In this document: positions 27,161-38,261 of the stretch, piece after piece
How the letters are laid out: every line of letters starts with the position of its first letter
Position numbering within the stretch: position 1 is the stretch's first letter
Assembly: GCF_001311375.1 (NCBI RefSeq)
Contig: NZ_BBAS01000001.1
Location: 186,001 to 250,000, forward strand
Source of the DNA: Limosilactobacillus equigenerosi DSM 18793 = JCM 14505
GTDB taxonomy: Bacteria; Bacillota; Bacilli; Lactobacillales; Lactobacillaceae
DNA length: 64,000 bases
Reading direction: 5' to 3'
Translations under genes and position numbers: made by a program
The notes under the pieces: model-generated
Told to the model about the DNA's origin: nothing
Databases searched by the model: none
What the model saw: only the letters and a program-made list of their open reading frames with translations

Positions 27161-27190
27161 AAAAAAAAGTTGGGAATCATTTCCCAACTT
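27161..27190 (-). terminator. Terminator of the universal stress protein gene
   Basis: Perfect stem AAGTTGGGAA with TTCCCAACTT, followed on the minus strand by eight T. Confidence 0.85.
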
Positions 27191-27208
27191 CATCAATTAC
27201 TATCTGAA

Positions 27209-27661
27209 TTAATCAACTGGCGTCCGCACTACAAGCACATCTACCGGAGCCACCCGCTTAACATAAGAAGTTGTTGACCCAATCATCGCCCTTTGGAACC
27301 GCGTCATTCCGCTAGCCCCAATCATAATCAAATCATTGTGGTGATTGGCAACAAATTCAGTCGCAATTACGGTCTTCGGATTCCCCATCCGCACGTGAAT
27401 GTCCAAGTTTTCAAAGCCAAATTGATCCTTAGCTTGCTTGGCCAATTCATTTAAGTATTCCGTTGATTTTTCAACTAATTCGTACGCAATCCCACTCGCT
27501 GATAAGCCAGCAAAGTTGTACGCCATCGTCCGCGTGTCAATTATGTTTAATAAATCAAGGTGGGCATTATTCCGCTTCGCCGTTGCCACCGCCTTTTCAA
27601 ACGCAACTTCCGCTTCCTTAGAGCCATCAACTGGAATTAAAATGTTTTGGTATTCTTGCAT
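27209..27661 (-). CDS. Universal stress protein, UspA family
   Basis: 150 aa, typical length. The start YQNILIPVDGSKEAEVAFEK and the C-terminal nucleotide loop MIGASGMTRFQRAMIGSTTS, then YVKRVAPVDVLVVR (G-2x-G-9x-G-S/T pattern), show an ATP-binding Usp. The role is in stress or starvation survival; the partner is unknown. Divergent from the Lrp-type regulator. Single gene with its own terminator. Confidence 0.93.
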   Translation of the reverse strand: MQEYQNILIPVDGSKEAEVAFEKAVATAKRNNAHLDLLNIIDTRTMAYNFAGLSASGIAYELVEKSTEYLNELAKQAKDQFGFENLDIHVRMGNPKTVIATEFVANHHNDLIMIGASGMTRFQRAMIGSTTSYVKRVAPVDVLVVRTPVD

Positions 27662-27806
27662 AATCTTTCTCCCCGTGTTGTTCTTTGCTTGTCTATATTA
27701 TATCAAAATAAAACCGCTTACACCACTGATGTTACGCCATTTCGATTGACTTTTTAATCAAAATCTAATATTATCGAAATAATCATAATAAAGGGGATTG
27801 CACTCG

Positions 27807-28247
27807 ATGGATGCCATTGATCAACGAATTTTAAACATGTTACAAGTCAACGCCCGGACCTCCTTAAAGGAATTATCCAAGGCGTGTTTTATTTCTTCAC
27901 CGGCGATTGCCGCCCGCATCGCTAAACTCGAAAAGGCTGGCATTATTAATGGCTACCACGTGAGTCTTAATTTCGATGCCATTAATTACCATGTCAAAGC
28001 TTTCATCATGGTCCAATTAGAACCCAGTCAAAAATCCGAATTTTATCCCTACATTCAATCCATTCCCAATGTTTTAGAATGTAATTGTATTACGGGGGAT
28101 TTTTCCGAAGTCATGGAAGTTGCCTTTCCAACCACCGTTGAACTTGATAATTTCATTAACGAAATTCAACGCCGGTTCGGCAAGACGAGTACGCAAATTG
28201 TCTTCAGCACCAGTGTTGAACACCGCGGGATTCAATTTGAAGAGTAA
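27807..28247 (+). CDS. Lrp/AsnC-family transcriptional regulator
   Basis: 146 aa from the ATG at 27807, which follows AAAGGGG. The N-terminal helix-turn-helix reads AIDQRILNMLQVNARTSLKE, then FISSPAIAARIAKLEKAGII, and the C-terminal RAM domain includes VKAFIMVQLEPS and ECNCITGDFSEVMEVAF. Lrp-type proteins sense amino acids and act globally or on neighbours. The peptidase and glutamate carrier lie convergent on the other side of a shared terminator. The ligand is not predictable here. Confidence 0.88.
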   Translation: MDAIDQRILNMLQVNARTSLKELSKACFISSPAIAARIAKLEKAGIINGYHVSLNFDAINYHVKAFIMVQLEPSQKSEFYPYIQSIPNVLECNCITGDFSEVMEVAFPTTVELDNFINEIQRRFGKTSTQIVFSTSVEHRGIQFEE

Positions 28248-28252
28248 GTTAA

Positions 28253-28290
28253 CAATAAAGGGACGCGTCGTGGCGTCCCTTTATTGTTTT
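28253..28290. terminator. Shared bidirectional terminator, Lrp gene and pepF
   Basis: Stem AATAAAGGGACGC with GCGTCCCTTTATT, T-rich on one side and A-rich on the other, between convergent genes. Confidence 0.85.
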
Positions 28291-30108
28291 ATTTCATTTT
28301 AGCTAATAGGGATTCGACTTGATCGAGGCGTCGTTCAAATAATTGTAAGGCCGTGGTTAAATATTGACTATTCGTCATATCAATCCCGGCGGCTTGCATC
28401 GTGGCAATCGGTGCTTGCGAACTCCCGGACTTCAAGAAGCCGAGGTAGCGTTCCAACGCCCCATCTTCATGTTGCCAAACGGCTTGCGCTAAACTAGCTG
28501 AGGCCGCCCATGACGTTGCGTATTGGTAAACGTAGTAATTCATGTAGAAATGGGGAACGTACGCCCAACTTTGCGTCGCTGCTTCAGGCAATAAGCTTAC
28601 GTTCGGACCATAATATTGTTTTAACAAGTCCGTACTAATTTGATCTAAGAGGTCCGCGGTCAACGTTTCCCCCGCTTGTTCCGCCGTATAAGCTTGATGT
28701 TCAAATTCTGCAAATTGCGTTTGCCGATAAATCGACCCAATAAAGCCATTAATTGATTCTTCTAAGATATATAATTGCGCTTGTGGGTTATCGTGATACT
28801 TTTCCAATAAGTGTTCCGTTAAGATATTTTCATTAAACGTTGACGCCACTTCGGCCAAGAAGATTGGTGCTTCCGCATATTGAGCTGGTTGATGATGTTG
28901 ACTTAACCAACTGTGCATCGCATGCCCAGATTCATGCGCTAAGACAAACGTTGAATATAATTTATCAGTCCAGTTTAACAAAATAAACGGATTACCATCA
29001 TAAACACTAACTTGGTAGCCACCGGAACGCTTGCCTTTATTTTCAGCCGCATCAATCCAACGTTCATTCATTTCCCGGGTTAACCCGTCCATGTATTCTG
29101 GTCCTAAAATTGATAACGCATCTAAGGTTAATTGCTTCCCTTCCGCAAACGTCGTCTTCAAGACGTCATTGCCGGCCAAGGGCACGTTTAAATCAAATTG
29201 GCTCATATCTTTAATGCCCAAGGCTTGTTGCTTAATTTGGTACCAACGATGGGCTAAATCAAGATGTTGGTGAACCGTCTCAATTAATGTGTCATAAACA
29301 CTCTCATCAATTTCATGCGGTTGCAAGGCGGCTTGGCGCGCACTTTGGTAATGCCGTAATTGCGCCGTTGTATTCCGGCCCCCGACATAGGTATTAAACA
29401 TTTGCGCAAACGTATTCCGTAAATCATGGTAAGGTTTCGCAAAGGCTCGCGCCGCAGCTTCCCGGACCCGCCGATCAGCTGATTCGGCGAATTGACTCCG
29501 GTTCCCGTGCGTTAATTGCACTAATTGCCCTGCTTCATTCTTAATCTTACCAAAATCTAAATCCGCATCATTTAAGGTGTTATAAATTTCATCTGCCCCG
29601 TTTAACGTCCGACTCACCCGACTTAATAACGCTTCTTCGGTTGCCGATAAGATATGCGCTTTTTGCGCCCGCATCCGCGTTACCATCACCTTAAATTCCG
29701 CTAACTTTGGTTCTTGGTCCAACCAAGCCGCTAAATCGGCCTCCGCAATTTGCATCACTTCTGGTTCGATGTACGCCGTTTGCGTTTGCACGACTTCTAA
29801 CGTTTTCGCCGCTTGCCCAAACAATTGGTTCGCATCCGCCTTCGTCGTATCGCTATCGCGGCGTAAAAAGGCATACACATAAGCTTTTTCCAGCTTAATA
29901 TCTAAATCCCGAGCAGCCACTAAGACTTGCACTAAGTTCGCCGCGGACGTTAATTGTCCCTTCATCGCACCGATTTGTTGCGCCAAGTCCTTAATCGTCG
30001 TTAAATCAGCCTGCATCGCTTGATCGTCAGCATATAAATGGGTTAAGTCCCACGTTAATTCCGTGGCACTTGCTCCCGCGTTAATAATTCATCTGTTTGC
30101 ATTTTCAT
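28289..30108 (-). CDS. pepF: Oligoendopeptidase F (M3B family), one frameshift near start
   Basis: About 605 aa after adding one base near 30063, which joins MKMQTDELLTREQVPRN to LTWDLTHLYADDQAMQADLT. The zinc motif is VLAHESGHAMHSWLS (HExxH), and the downstream ligand glutamate lies in FLAEVASTFNEN, as in M3 peptidases. It hydrolyses medium-size oligopeptides in the cytoplasm. Its ATG overlaps the gltP stop (TAATG), so translation is coupled and peptide/amino-acid supply is linked with glutamate uptake. Apart from the N-terminal break the frame is intact. Confidence 0.93.
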
Positions 30109-31383
30109 TACTTCCCGTATTCATCTAGGTACCGTTCGTATTGTTCACGATCTAAGGCGGCTTCAGATTGCCCGATTACTAAGGTCGCAACGGAATTACC
30201 GACCACGTTCACAGCCGTCCGTCCCATATCAACTAACCGGTCAATCCCAGCAATAAACGTCAAGCCTGTAATTGGCACCCCAATCGTGGAAACACTAGCT
30301 AATAAGACCACGAAGGACGCCCCTGGCACCCCGGCCATCCCCTTACTCGTAATCATCAAAACAACCAATAAGGTAATTTGGTGCAATAAAGTTAAATGGA
30401 TGCCATAAGCTTGCGCTAAGAACAAGGCTGCTAAGGATTGATAAATGGCGGATCCATCCAAGTTAAAGGTGTAACCAGTTGGAATTACGAACGAGGCCAC
30501 CCCTTGCTTAACCCCCATCTTTTGAGTCTTATCAATTAACCGTGGTAAGGTCACTTCGGAACTAGCGGTCGTAAAGGCTAATAATAATTCATCCCAGACC
30601 GCCCGCATCGTTTTCCAGAAATGTAAATGGTAAATCTTCGCTACTAAACCGAGGACGACAATACAGAAGAAAATCATCGTTAAGTACGCCACTAAAATAA
30701 AGTATCCGAGTGGCAAGAGGGCTTTAACCCCCATTTGGGCAATCGTCATCCCAATCAACCCAAAGACCCCAATCGGTGCATATTTCATTACCCAATTCGT
30801 CACCTTAAACATGACTTCTTGGACGGCGGTTAAAAAGTCGATAATAATCTTCCCTTTTTCGCCTAAGGAAGCTGTCCCCAGCCCAAATAGGACGGAGAAG
30901 AAAATGACTGGCATCATATCACCTTCAGAAACAGCCTTAAAGAAGTTCGTTGGCACAATCGCTAACAAAGTCTCCCAAATTCCGGTATGTTGAGCCGTTT
31001 TCGCGGTAGCTACATACTTGGAAATATCGGATCCTTGCATTGCGTGAATGTCAACAAATGCTCCTGGTTGGGCGATGTTTCCCACTACAATCCCAATTAA
31101 CAAGGCAATCGTCGTTAACACTTCAAAGTAAATTAAGGTTTTTGCCCCAATCCGCCCGAGTTTATGAATATCACCAATATTAGCAATCCCAACCGTTAAA
31201 CATGAAATCACAATTGGCATGACAATCATTTGGATTAACCGTAAGAAAATGGCTCCCAGATTTTCCATCGCCGTAATCGCAGTTTGATTACCATAAAAAA
31301 TAATCCCACAAATAATCCCGAGGACTAATCCAATTACAATCTGCCACCCCAGTGACAAACGGCCTAATTTAAATTTTTTTCAT
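30108..31383 (-). CDS. Glutamate/aspartate:cation symporter (DAACS family), one frameshift at start
   Basis: About 424 aa when the T7 run at 31374-31380 is read as six: MKKFKLGRLSLGWQIVIGLV. It has eight membrane helices and two re-entrant loops. The substrate-site motifs are AFTTASSEVTLP (serine-rich hairpin) and GMAGVPGASFVVL, with NLDGSAIYQSLAALFLAQAY between, typical of GltP/GltT/DctA carriers. It takes up acidic amino acids or C4-dicarboxylates. It forms an operon with pepF. The exact substrate is inferred from family only. Confidence 0.9.
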
Positions 31384-31554
31384 TTTATTTCCCTTGTCCC
31401 TTTCAATACATATACTAATCATTTTATCATATTAAAAGGTTTATTTGTGAGAACACGCACGATAAACCTTGTGAAAATGAGAGAAAATCTAATTTTCACA
31501 AGGTTATAAAAGTGCTATCATGAAAACATCTTAAATACGGAGAAGTTACTACTA

Positions 31555-32239
31555 ATGACCATTGAAACCGCCAATTCATTTAAGGGTCGTTTATTTTATT
31601 TAGGCGTCTCGATTTTAATTAATTGTTTTTTCAACGCTTTAACCGTTGCCACTAACATGGGGAGCGCGATTTGGACCGCTTCTGCAGTAAACTTAGCCCA
31701 AGCATTAAATATTCCATTAGGGACCACCCTCTTTTTAGAAGGCGTTGTGGTGGCCTTGGCTAATTTATTATTACTCGGTGAATTCGATTATTTCCGGCTC
31801 GGACGCAACTTAATGTTTATCATTCCCTTTAGTTACTGCTTAGCCGGCTTTGAACACCTTTTTGTTTGGATCGGCGTCCCAAACTTTCCCCTGTGGGCAC
31901 GCTTTCTCTTAGATTTCATCGGTTTAGTCGGGGTGGCTCAAGCCGTCTCAATTTACCAACGGGCGAACTTAATCATTCACCCCAATGATGACTTACCGTA
32001 CATCTTGCGCTTCCGGTTTATGAAAGGCTCACCAGTTTGGTCACAATGGGCTAGCAACGTACCCCCAATTTTAATTATTCTGATTTGTTGGATTATCACC
32101 AAAAAAACTATCCGTCATTAACATTGGGACAATCATTAACATCGCTTTTCAAGGGGCGTTAATCGGCTGGGGCGATACTCATATTTTTCCCAAACTTCAC
32201 CACCACTTAGAATTTAAAACCACGAAAATCAATCCCTAA
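31555..32239 (+). CDS. YitT/YczE-like membrane protein, one frameshift
   Basis: About 227 aa. At the A7 run 32101-32107, A6 gives WIITKKLSVINIGTIINIAF, then QGALIGWGDTHIFPKLHHHL. Five hydrophobic helices are visible (LGVSILINCFFNALTVATN, FIIPFSYCLAGFEHLFVWIG and others). Features such as NMGSAIWTASAVNLA and the mid-chain GTTLFLEG resemble the YczE/YyaS/YitT group of uncharacterised membrane proteins. Function unknown. Terminator follows. Confidence 0.6.
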
Positions 32240-32250
32240 TTTATATTTTT

Positions 32251-32285
32251 AGCCCAGCATTTGTGAAAATGTTGGGCTTTTTTTC
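32251..32285 (+). terminator. Terminator of the YitT-like gene
   Basis: AGCCCAGCATTT pairs with AAATGTTGGGCT, followed by eight T. Confidence 0.85.
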
Positions 32286-32294
32286 GAGAAACCC

Positions 32295-32323
32295 TTGTCA
32301 AACCTCAAGAAAGCGCTTACACT
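32295..32323 (+). promoter_or_regulatory. Galactoside-carrier promoter with cre site
   Basis: TTGTCA and TACACT are 17 nt apart. AGAAAGCGCTTACA (32308-32321) fits the cre consensus TGWAANCGNTNWCA at 13 of 14 positions and overlaps the -10 box, so CcpA-type carbon catabolite repression is likely. Confidence 0.65.
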
Positions 32324-32361
32324 GAATTGTGAAAATTGTTTCTGTAACAGGAGGAACGTTT

Positions 32362-34288
32362 ATGTCAAACGAAAACACAAGCGCCAAGACCATGTCGTCA
32401 CGGATTGCCTACTCCTTTGGGGCATTCGGGCATGACATGTTCTATGGGATGCTATCAACTTACTTTATGATGTTTGTGACTGGCCACTTATTCAGCCACA
32501 ACTCACCTGCTGAAGCGGCTAAATTAGTCAGCGCCATCGGGGTGATTATCATGGTGCTCCGGATTGTTGAATTATTAATCGACCCTTACATTGGGAATAC
32601 GATTGATAAAACCAACACCAAATGGGGGCACTTTAAGCCTTGGGTTGTCGGCGGGGGGATTATTTCCGCCGTTGCAATTATGATTTTATTTACTGATTTG
32701 GGTGGTTTAACATACAAAAACCCATTGCTGTACTTAATTGTCTTTGCGATCCTCTACATCACGATGGATATCTTCTACTCCTTTAACGACGTAGCCTTTT
32801 GGTCCATGGTGCCAGCCATCGCCTTTGATTCCGAAGAACGGGACAAGGTCGCAACGTTTGCGCGGGTTGGTTCTACCGTTGGGGGCCAATTAGTTGGGGT
32901 GATTGTCATGCCAATCGTCCTTTACTTCTCCCTCAGCGCTAACGGTGGTACTGGGGACAGTCGCGGTTGGTTTGCTTTTGCTGCTATCGTTGCGATCATC
33001 GCTGCCGTAACCTCCGTTGGGGTGGGGATTTTTACCCACGAAAAGCAAAACGAACTCCGGGAAAACAAAGAAAACACGTCCTTTGGGCAAGTTTTAGGGG
33101 TCTTATTCCACAACGACCAATTAATGGCGATTGCGTTAACGTACCTCTTCTACACCACTGGGGTAACGCTGTTAAACTCACTTGGACTTTACTACTTTAC
33201 TTACATTTTGGGTAAGGCAGCCATGTACACGACCTTCGCCGCTATTAACGGGGTCATTGGTTTCTTCACCGTCATGTTCTTCCCAGCTTTAGCTAAGAAG
33301 TTTAGCCGGCGGAAAGTTTTCATTACCAGTGTTTCCATCATGTTATTAGCAGTGATTATCTACGCTTTTGCCGGAAAGTCCGTAGCCGTAGCAACGACGG
33401 CGGGGTGCTCTTCGCCTTACCACAACCATTAGTCTTCTTAGTTGTCTTAATGACGATTACTGACTGTGTGGAATATGGTCAATTAAAGCTTGGTCACCGG
33501 GACGAAGGGTTAATCCTATCTGTTCGGCCATTACTCGATAAGTTCGGGGGCGCGTTGCCAACGGGGTTATCGTGGTAACGTCCGCAGCCGCCGGGATGAT
33601 TTCTGGTGCCACAGCGGCTTCAATCACGCCTCATGGCTCATTAATTTTTAAATTAGTGATGTTCTTAGTTCCTGCCATCTTAATCATCATTTCCTTTATA
33701 CTCTACCTCAAGACGGTTAAGCTTGATGAAAAGCGGCACGCTGAAATTGTCGATGAACTTGAAAAGACGTGGCACAAGACATTAGATGGCACGGATGAAC
33801 ACCCAGTCATCGAAACCCCATTAGACGGAGCCGTTGCCTTTATGGCCCCAGTTGACGGGCAATTAGAACCACTCAGCGATGTAGCTGATCATGCCTTTGC
33901 TTCTGGTTCCCTAGGGGACGGATTCGCCATCAAACCAACCAGCAACGAAATCCACGCGCCGTTTGCTGGGAAGATTGTCGCTACCTTCCCAACTAACCAC
34001 GCCGTCGGGATGGTTTCAGACAACGGGATTCCAGTCTTAATTCACGTCGGGATTAACACCGTTGAAATGCAAGGAACTGGCTTCACTAGCTTCATTGAAA
34101 AAGGTCAACATGTTGAAACCGGTGATCTCTTACTTGAATTCTCATTCAACGCGATTAAGCGAGCTGGCAAGGACAATACCGTTATGGTTGCCTTCACCAA
34201 GAATGCCCAATCGCCTGAATTTGAATTACATCATTTGAAGGATACGGGTTCCGTCACGATTAATGATCAAGTCTTAGAAGTTAAATAA
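32362..34288 (+). CDS. LacS-type galactoside carrier (GPH family) with C-terminal EIIA domain, two frameshifts
   Basis: About 640 aa. The ATG (32362) follows AGGAGG. The GPH carrier part (1-~460) includes [40 protein letters not shown] and [13 protein letters not shown]. The frame breaks at a GGGG run near 33406 and again near 33552; joined, it reads [20 protein letters not shown], then [20 protein letters not shown]. The C-terminal EIIA(Glc)-like domain has [20 protein letters not shown], whose His is the HPr phosphorylation site. Such carriers import lactose, melibiose or raffinose; the alpha-galactosidase next door favours melibiose/raffinose. Phosphorylation ties uptake to PTS state. Confidence 0.9.
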
Positions 34289-34294
34289 CCTGTT

Positions 34295-34321
34295 GAAAAG
34301 CGAGGGTTAACCTCGCTTTTC
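34295..34321 (+). terminator. Hairpin between carrier and alpha-galactosidase genes
   Basis: GAAAAGCGAGG pairs with CCTCGCTTTTC. The T run is short, so it may allow partial read-through to the alpha-galactosidase. Confidence 0.6.
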
Positions 34322-34348
34322 TTACCTAACCATCATGGAGGATTTATC

Positions 34349-36568
34349 ATGAGTATTCACTACAACGAACAAACTAAAGTTTTCCATCTTCAAACTGACC
34401 ACACCAGCTATATTTTCCAAATTTTACCAACTGGGGTGGCTGGTCAAGTTTACTATGGCCCGCAAATTCCAGTGAAGGCTGAATATCAAAACCTAATGAC
34501 CCGTGAAGAACACGACTGTACCAACACCTATACGGACGAACAAACGGACCTGCAATATGAATTATTAAAGCAAGAATACGCTTCGTATGGTTCTGGTGAT
34601 TATCGGTATCCGGCTGTGAGTGTGACGAATCCAACTGGTGATCGGATTAGCGAATTTAAATTTACGAATGCTGAAATCGTGGATGGCAAGGACCGCTTAG
34701 CTGAGTTACCATCCACCTTTGATGACGACCACCACGATGCCCAAACACTCCATGTACATTTTGTTGATGCGGTTAACCAATTAGAAATGGTCTTAAATTA
34801 CACCGTCTTCGCCACCGAAGACGTGATTGCGCGGAGTACCACCTTCATTAACCACGGGGAACCCCTCAAACTTAACCGGGCGCTTAGTTTACAACTCGAT
34901 TTACCTGATTTTAATTACGACCTCATCCAATTCGATGGTTCTTGGGCGCGCGAACGGCACTTGCACCGGACCCCATTACGCTATGGCATGCAAAGTAATA
35001 GTTCGTTACGCTTTACTTCAGGACATCATTCCAATCCCTTCTTTATGTTAGCGCGGCCGGAAACGAACGAGCTCACCGGAAGTGCCTATGGGTTCAACTT
35101 AATTTACTCGGGTAACTTCATCGACAGCGTTGAAGTGGATCAATTCGATGTCGCCCGCGTCTTGACGGGAATTAACCCCGCTGAATTTAGTTGGGAATTA
35201 ACATCTGACGCAACCTTCCAAACGCCTGAAGCGATTATGACGTACACTGACGCTGGGTTAAATACCTTAAGTCAAAACTTAGCTGACTTTTACAACCATC
35301 ACTTACTCCCAAGCCGTTTCGTCAAGCAAGAACGCCCAACATTAGTTAACAATTGGGAAGCGACCTTCATGGACTTTACGGAAGACAAACTAATGCCGAT
35401 CGTTAATAAAGCTCACGACCTGGGCATTGAAATGTTCGTCCTTGATGATGGGTGGTTTGGCCACCGGGATAATGATCAATCGAGTTTAGGGGATTGGTTC
35501 GTTGACCACAAGAAATTCGTTAACGGCGTGGGTGGCTTTGCGCATCGGGTGCACCAACTTGGGATGAAATTTGGATTGTGGTTTGAACCAGAAATGGTAT
35601 CTGAAGATAGTGAACTATTTAAAGCCCATCCAGAATGGCGAATTGGCGCCCCACACCGCCACCATACCCCGGCACGGCACCAATTTGTCCTCGATTACAG
35701 CAATCCCGCCGTGGTTGACTTTATCTATGATGAAATGGCCAAAGTCATTACCGACACGAAACTTGATTACGTTAAGTGGGATATGAACCGGAGTATTACG
35801 GAAGCCTTTAGTACTAATCTCCCGGCGGATCGACAAACTGAATTTGGGCATCGATACATCCTCGGGGTTTACCGCTTATACGATCGCTTAACAACAGCCT
35901 TTCCAAACGTCTTATTTGAATCTTGTGCTTCCGGCGGGGGCCGGTTTGACCTCGGGATGATGTACTATGCGCCCCAAGCCTGGGCAAGTGATAATACCGA
36001 TGCCGTTGAACGGCTAAGCGTCCAAACTGGCTCTTCCTACGGTTACTCCCAAAATATGTGGGGCGCCCATGTTTCCGCCGTCCCAAATGACCAAAATGGC
36101 CGCTTAACATCACTTGACTTCCGGGCTAAGGTCGCTTACTTTGGGGCCTTTGGTTATGAATTAGACCTGAATGAATTATCCAATGCTGAACAAGCACAGG
36201 TTAAAGACCAAGTTGCCTTTTACAAGCAATACCGGTCGCTTTTCCAATTTGGGAAGTTCTATCGGTTACCACAACGGCTACAAAATCCAGCTAACGTGAC
36301 GGCCTGGGCCGTTGTCAACGACGATCAGACCCAAGCAATCGCCACGTACTTCCAAGTCTTAAATCCAGCTAATCCGGCATACGTCCGCTTCTACTTAGCT
36401 GGACTTGACCCGCAAAAACACTATCGCGTCAACGATGGTGATGAGATCTTTAGTGGACAAGAATTAATGACGGCCGGCTACTTCTTACCACGAATTATGC
36501 CTCGGGTTGCTCATAAAGATCCCGCTGACTTCAAAGCGACGATGTTAATCATTAAAGCTGTTGATTAA
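34349..36568 (+). CDS. Alpha-galactosidase, glycoside hydrolase family 36
   Basis: 739 aa, full length and intact. The GH36 barrel carries FVLDDGWFGHRDND, the nucleophile motif DYVKWDMNRSITE and the acid/base region LFESCASGGGRFDLGMMYY, then WASDNTDAVERL. It removes alpha-1,6-linked galactose from melibiose, raffinose and stachyose. No signal peptide is present, so it acts in the cytoplasm on sugar brought in by the upstream carrier; galactose then goes to galK/galT ~4 kb away. An RBS, GGAGG, precedes the ATG. Confidence 0.96.
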   Translation: MSIHYNEQTKVFHLQTDHTSYIFQILPTGVAGQVYYGPQIPVKAEYQNLMTREEHDCTNTYTDEQTDLQYELLKQEYASYGSGDYRYPAVSVTNPTGDRISEFKFTNAEIVDGKDRLAELPSTFDDDHHDAQTLHVHFVDAVNQLEMVLNYTVFATEDVIARSTTFINHGEPLKLNRALSLQLDLPDFNYDLIQFDGSWARERHLHRTPLRYGMQSNSSLRFTSGHHSNPFFMLARPETNELTGSAYGFNLIYSGNFIDSVEVDQFDVARVLTGINPAEFSWELTSDATFQTPEAIMTYTDAGLNTLSQNLADFYNHHLLPSRFVKQERPTLVNNWEATFMDFTEDKLMPIVNKAHDLGIEMFVLDDGWFGHRDNDQSSLGDWFVDHKKFVNGVGGFAHRVHQLGMKFGLWFEPEMVSEDSELFKAHPEWRIGAPHRHHTPARHQFVLDYSNPAVVDFIYDEMAKVITDTKLDYVKWDMNRSITEAFSTNLPADRQTEFGHRYILGVYRLYDRLTTAFPNVLFESCASGGGRFDLGMMYYAPQAWASDNTDAVERLSVQTGSSYGYSQNMWGAHVSAVPNDQNGRLTSLDFRAKVAYFGAFGYELDLNELSNAEQAQVKDQVAFYKQYRSLFQFGKFYRLPQRLQNPANVTAWAVVNDDQTQAIATYFQVLNPANPAYVRFYLAGLDPQKHYRVNDGDEIFSGQELMTAGYFLPRIMPRVAHKDPADFKATMLIIKAVD

Positions 36569-36673
36569 GCGTTGAATTAACCATCTAAATTGATTAAAAT
36601 AAACAAGGTTAGTTTTTAAAACGGACTATCATGCGCTAAGCATGGGTCCGTTTTTCTTTGGAGGAATTTTATC

Positions 36674-38101
36674 GTGGGACAAACAATTACCAAAACCACT
36701 CGTTGGGCCTTGATAAGTGCCGGATTATTAACGTTTTTAGGCATTTTAAACGAAACGTCAATGAATGTCGCTTACGAAATCATCTCGCACCAATTTAACA
36801 TTTCATTAGATCTCGTCCAATGGATTACCACGGGCTACTTATTGACCGTGACCATTATCATGGGCGCCACCGCCTACTTATTGCGGACCTTCCCCGCCCG
36901 CTGGCTCCATTTAACGGCCGGCTTAATGTTTTTAACCGGGGCCGTTTTAAGTGCACTCGCCCCGAATTTCACTTGGTTATTAGTTGGGCGGATTTTACAA
37001 GGGGTTTCAACTGGGCTCGCCACCCCAATTATGTTTCACTTAATTTTTACGCAAGTTCCCAAACAATATCTTGGCGCCACGACAGGCATGGCGGGGATGA
37101 TTATCTCCCTCGCTCCAGCGTTAGGACCATTATTCGGCGGCTCCATTTCCCATCAATTAACGTGGCGGTGGATTTTTTTGGCTGATTATGCCGTTAATTA
37201 TCGTCGCGTTAATTGGCGGTCAACTTTTTATCCGCAACCAACTCAAAGCTAATGTTAACTTATACTTTAATTTTGGTGCCCTCATCGCTTTAGGCGGGGC
37301 CTTAACCAGCTTTATTTTAAGTGCTAATCAATTAGGCGCCACCAAGTCCCATTATCATTTTTATTTATGGGGGCTCGGTGGGATTTTAATGTTAATTATC
37401 TTTATCGCCATTAACCTATTTAGCAAATCCCCCTCATTAATTTTAAAATTTTTCGGTTCCCTACCATTCGGACCGCCGCTGTGACTTACTTTGGCCTCCA
37501 ATTCATGAACATCGGTCTATCAGTCGTCCTACCAACCTACGCCGTTTACGTTATGCGTACCAACTCCTTCGTGGCGGGTTTAATTTTATTACCCGGTAGT
37601 TTAGTGGGCGCCTTCACCTCCCCCTTTGCTGGAATCTTAGCCGATCGGTATGGGGCTAAATGGCCCGTTTCCATCGGAGCAGCCATCTTTTTAATTGCAA
37701 CCTGGGCAATGATGGCTTTTCAACGGCCCCTCTTAACACCTTGGGGATTAGCCTTATCCTTTGCTTGTTTCCGGTTTGGATTTAATCTCGCCTTTTCCAA
37801 TACTATCTCGTATGCAGCCGCCACGGCCGACCATGCCTTAACCCCCGATGTTAATTCCTGTTTCAATATGCTCCAACAATTTGCCGGTGCCGTTAGCGTG
37901 ACCTTAGCGACAGCCCTGATTTCCTACCAACAACATTTTGCTAAATTAGGCCACTTACCATATCGGACATATCTCGGCTCCCGGCACGCCTTTATTATGA
38001 TGTTTTTAATCGCGATAGTTGTTGTCAGCATGATTTATTTAACTTACCATGTTAACCGACCAAATAAAAAAATGACTTTACCCCATAAAAAGGGAGCGTG
38101 A
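36674..38101 (+). CDS. MFS multidrug exporter, EmrB/QacA (DHA2) type, two frameshifts
   Basis: About 475 aa. The GTG start (36674) has GGAGG upstream. The N-terminal half reads GILNETSMNVAYEIISHQFN, LVQWITTGYLLTVTI (DHA2 helix 1-2), and the motif C-like GMIISLAPALGPLFGGSIS. The frame breaks at T7 37173-37179 (six gives WRWIFWLIMPLIIVALIGG) and again near 37448 (KFFRFPTIRTAAVTYFGLQF). The 3' half ends HKKGA. It would export drugs or toxic compounds by proton antiport. The stop codon lies inside the structured repeat at 38087. Confidence 0.82.
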
Positions 38102-38255
38102 CAGAACTAAAATTGATAAATTTTAGTTCGTCTTCACGCCCCCGCAAGCGCAAATAGGGCTCGCAGCGTTCGGATTTCCGACGTTTCGAGCCCATTTGCG
38201 TACTGCGATATTCGATTTTTCAAGAGGTTGCCTGACTTATGTCACAGCCTCTTTA
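38087..38255 (+). repeat. Dispersed structured repeat, copy 1
   Basis: About 169 bp, the same element as 42628-42798 in opposite orientation. It begins AAAAGGGAGCGTGACAGAA and contains the stop codon of the MFS exporter. There are three hairpins in order: GAACTAAAATT/AATTTTAGTTC; a long arm CGCAAATAGGGCTCG/CGAGCCCATTTGCG; and a final AAGAGG/CCTCTT stem with a T run that can act as terminator. Differences from copy 2 preserve pairing. Confidence 0.85.
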
Positions 38256-38261
38256 GTATGT

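Noticed and set aside
32362-34288. Two or three separate genes (permease, spacer ORF, EIIA protein)
   Set aside because: The pieces join without gap into one LacS-type carrier with its normal C-terminal EIIA domain.
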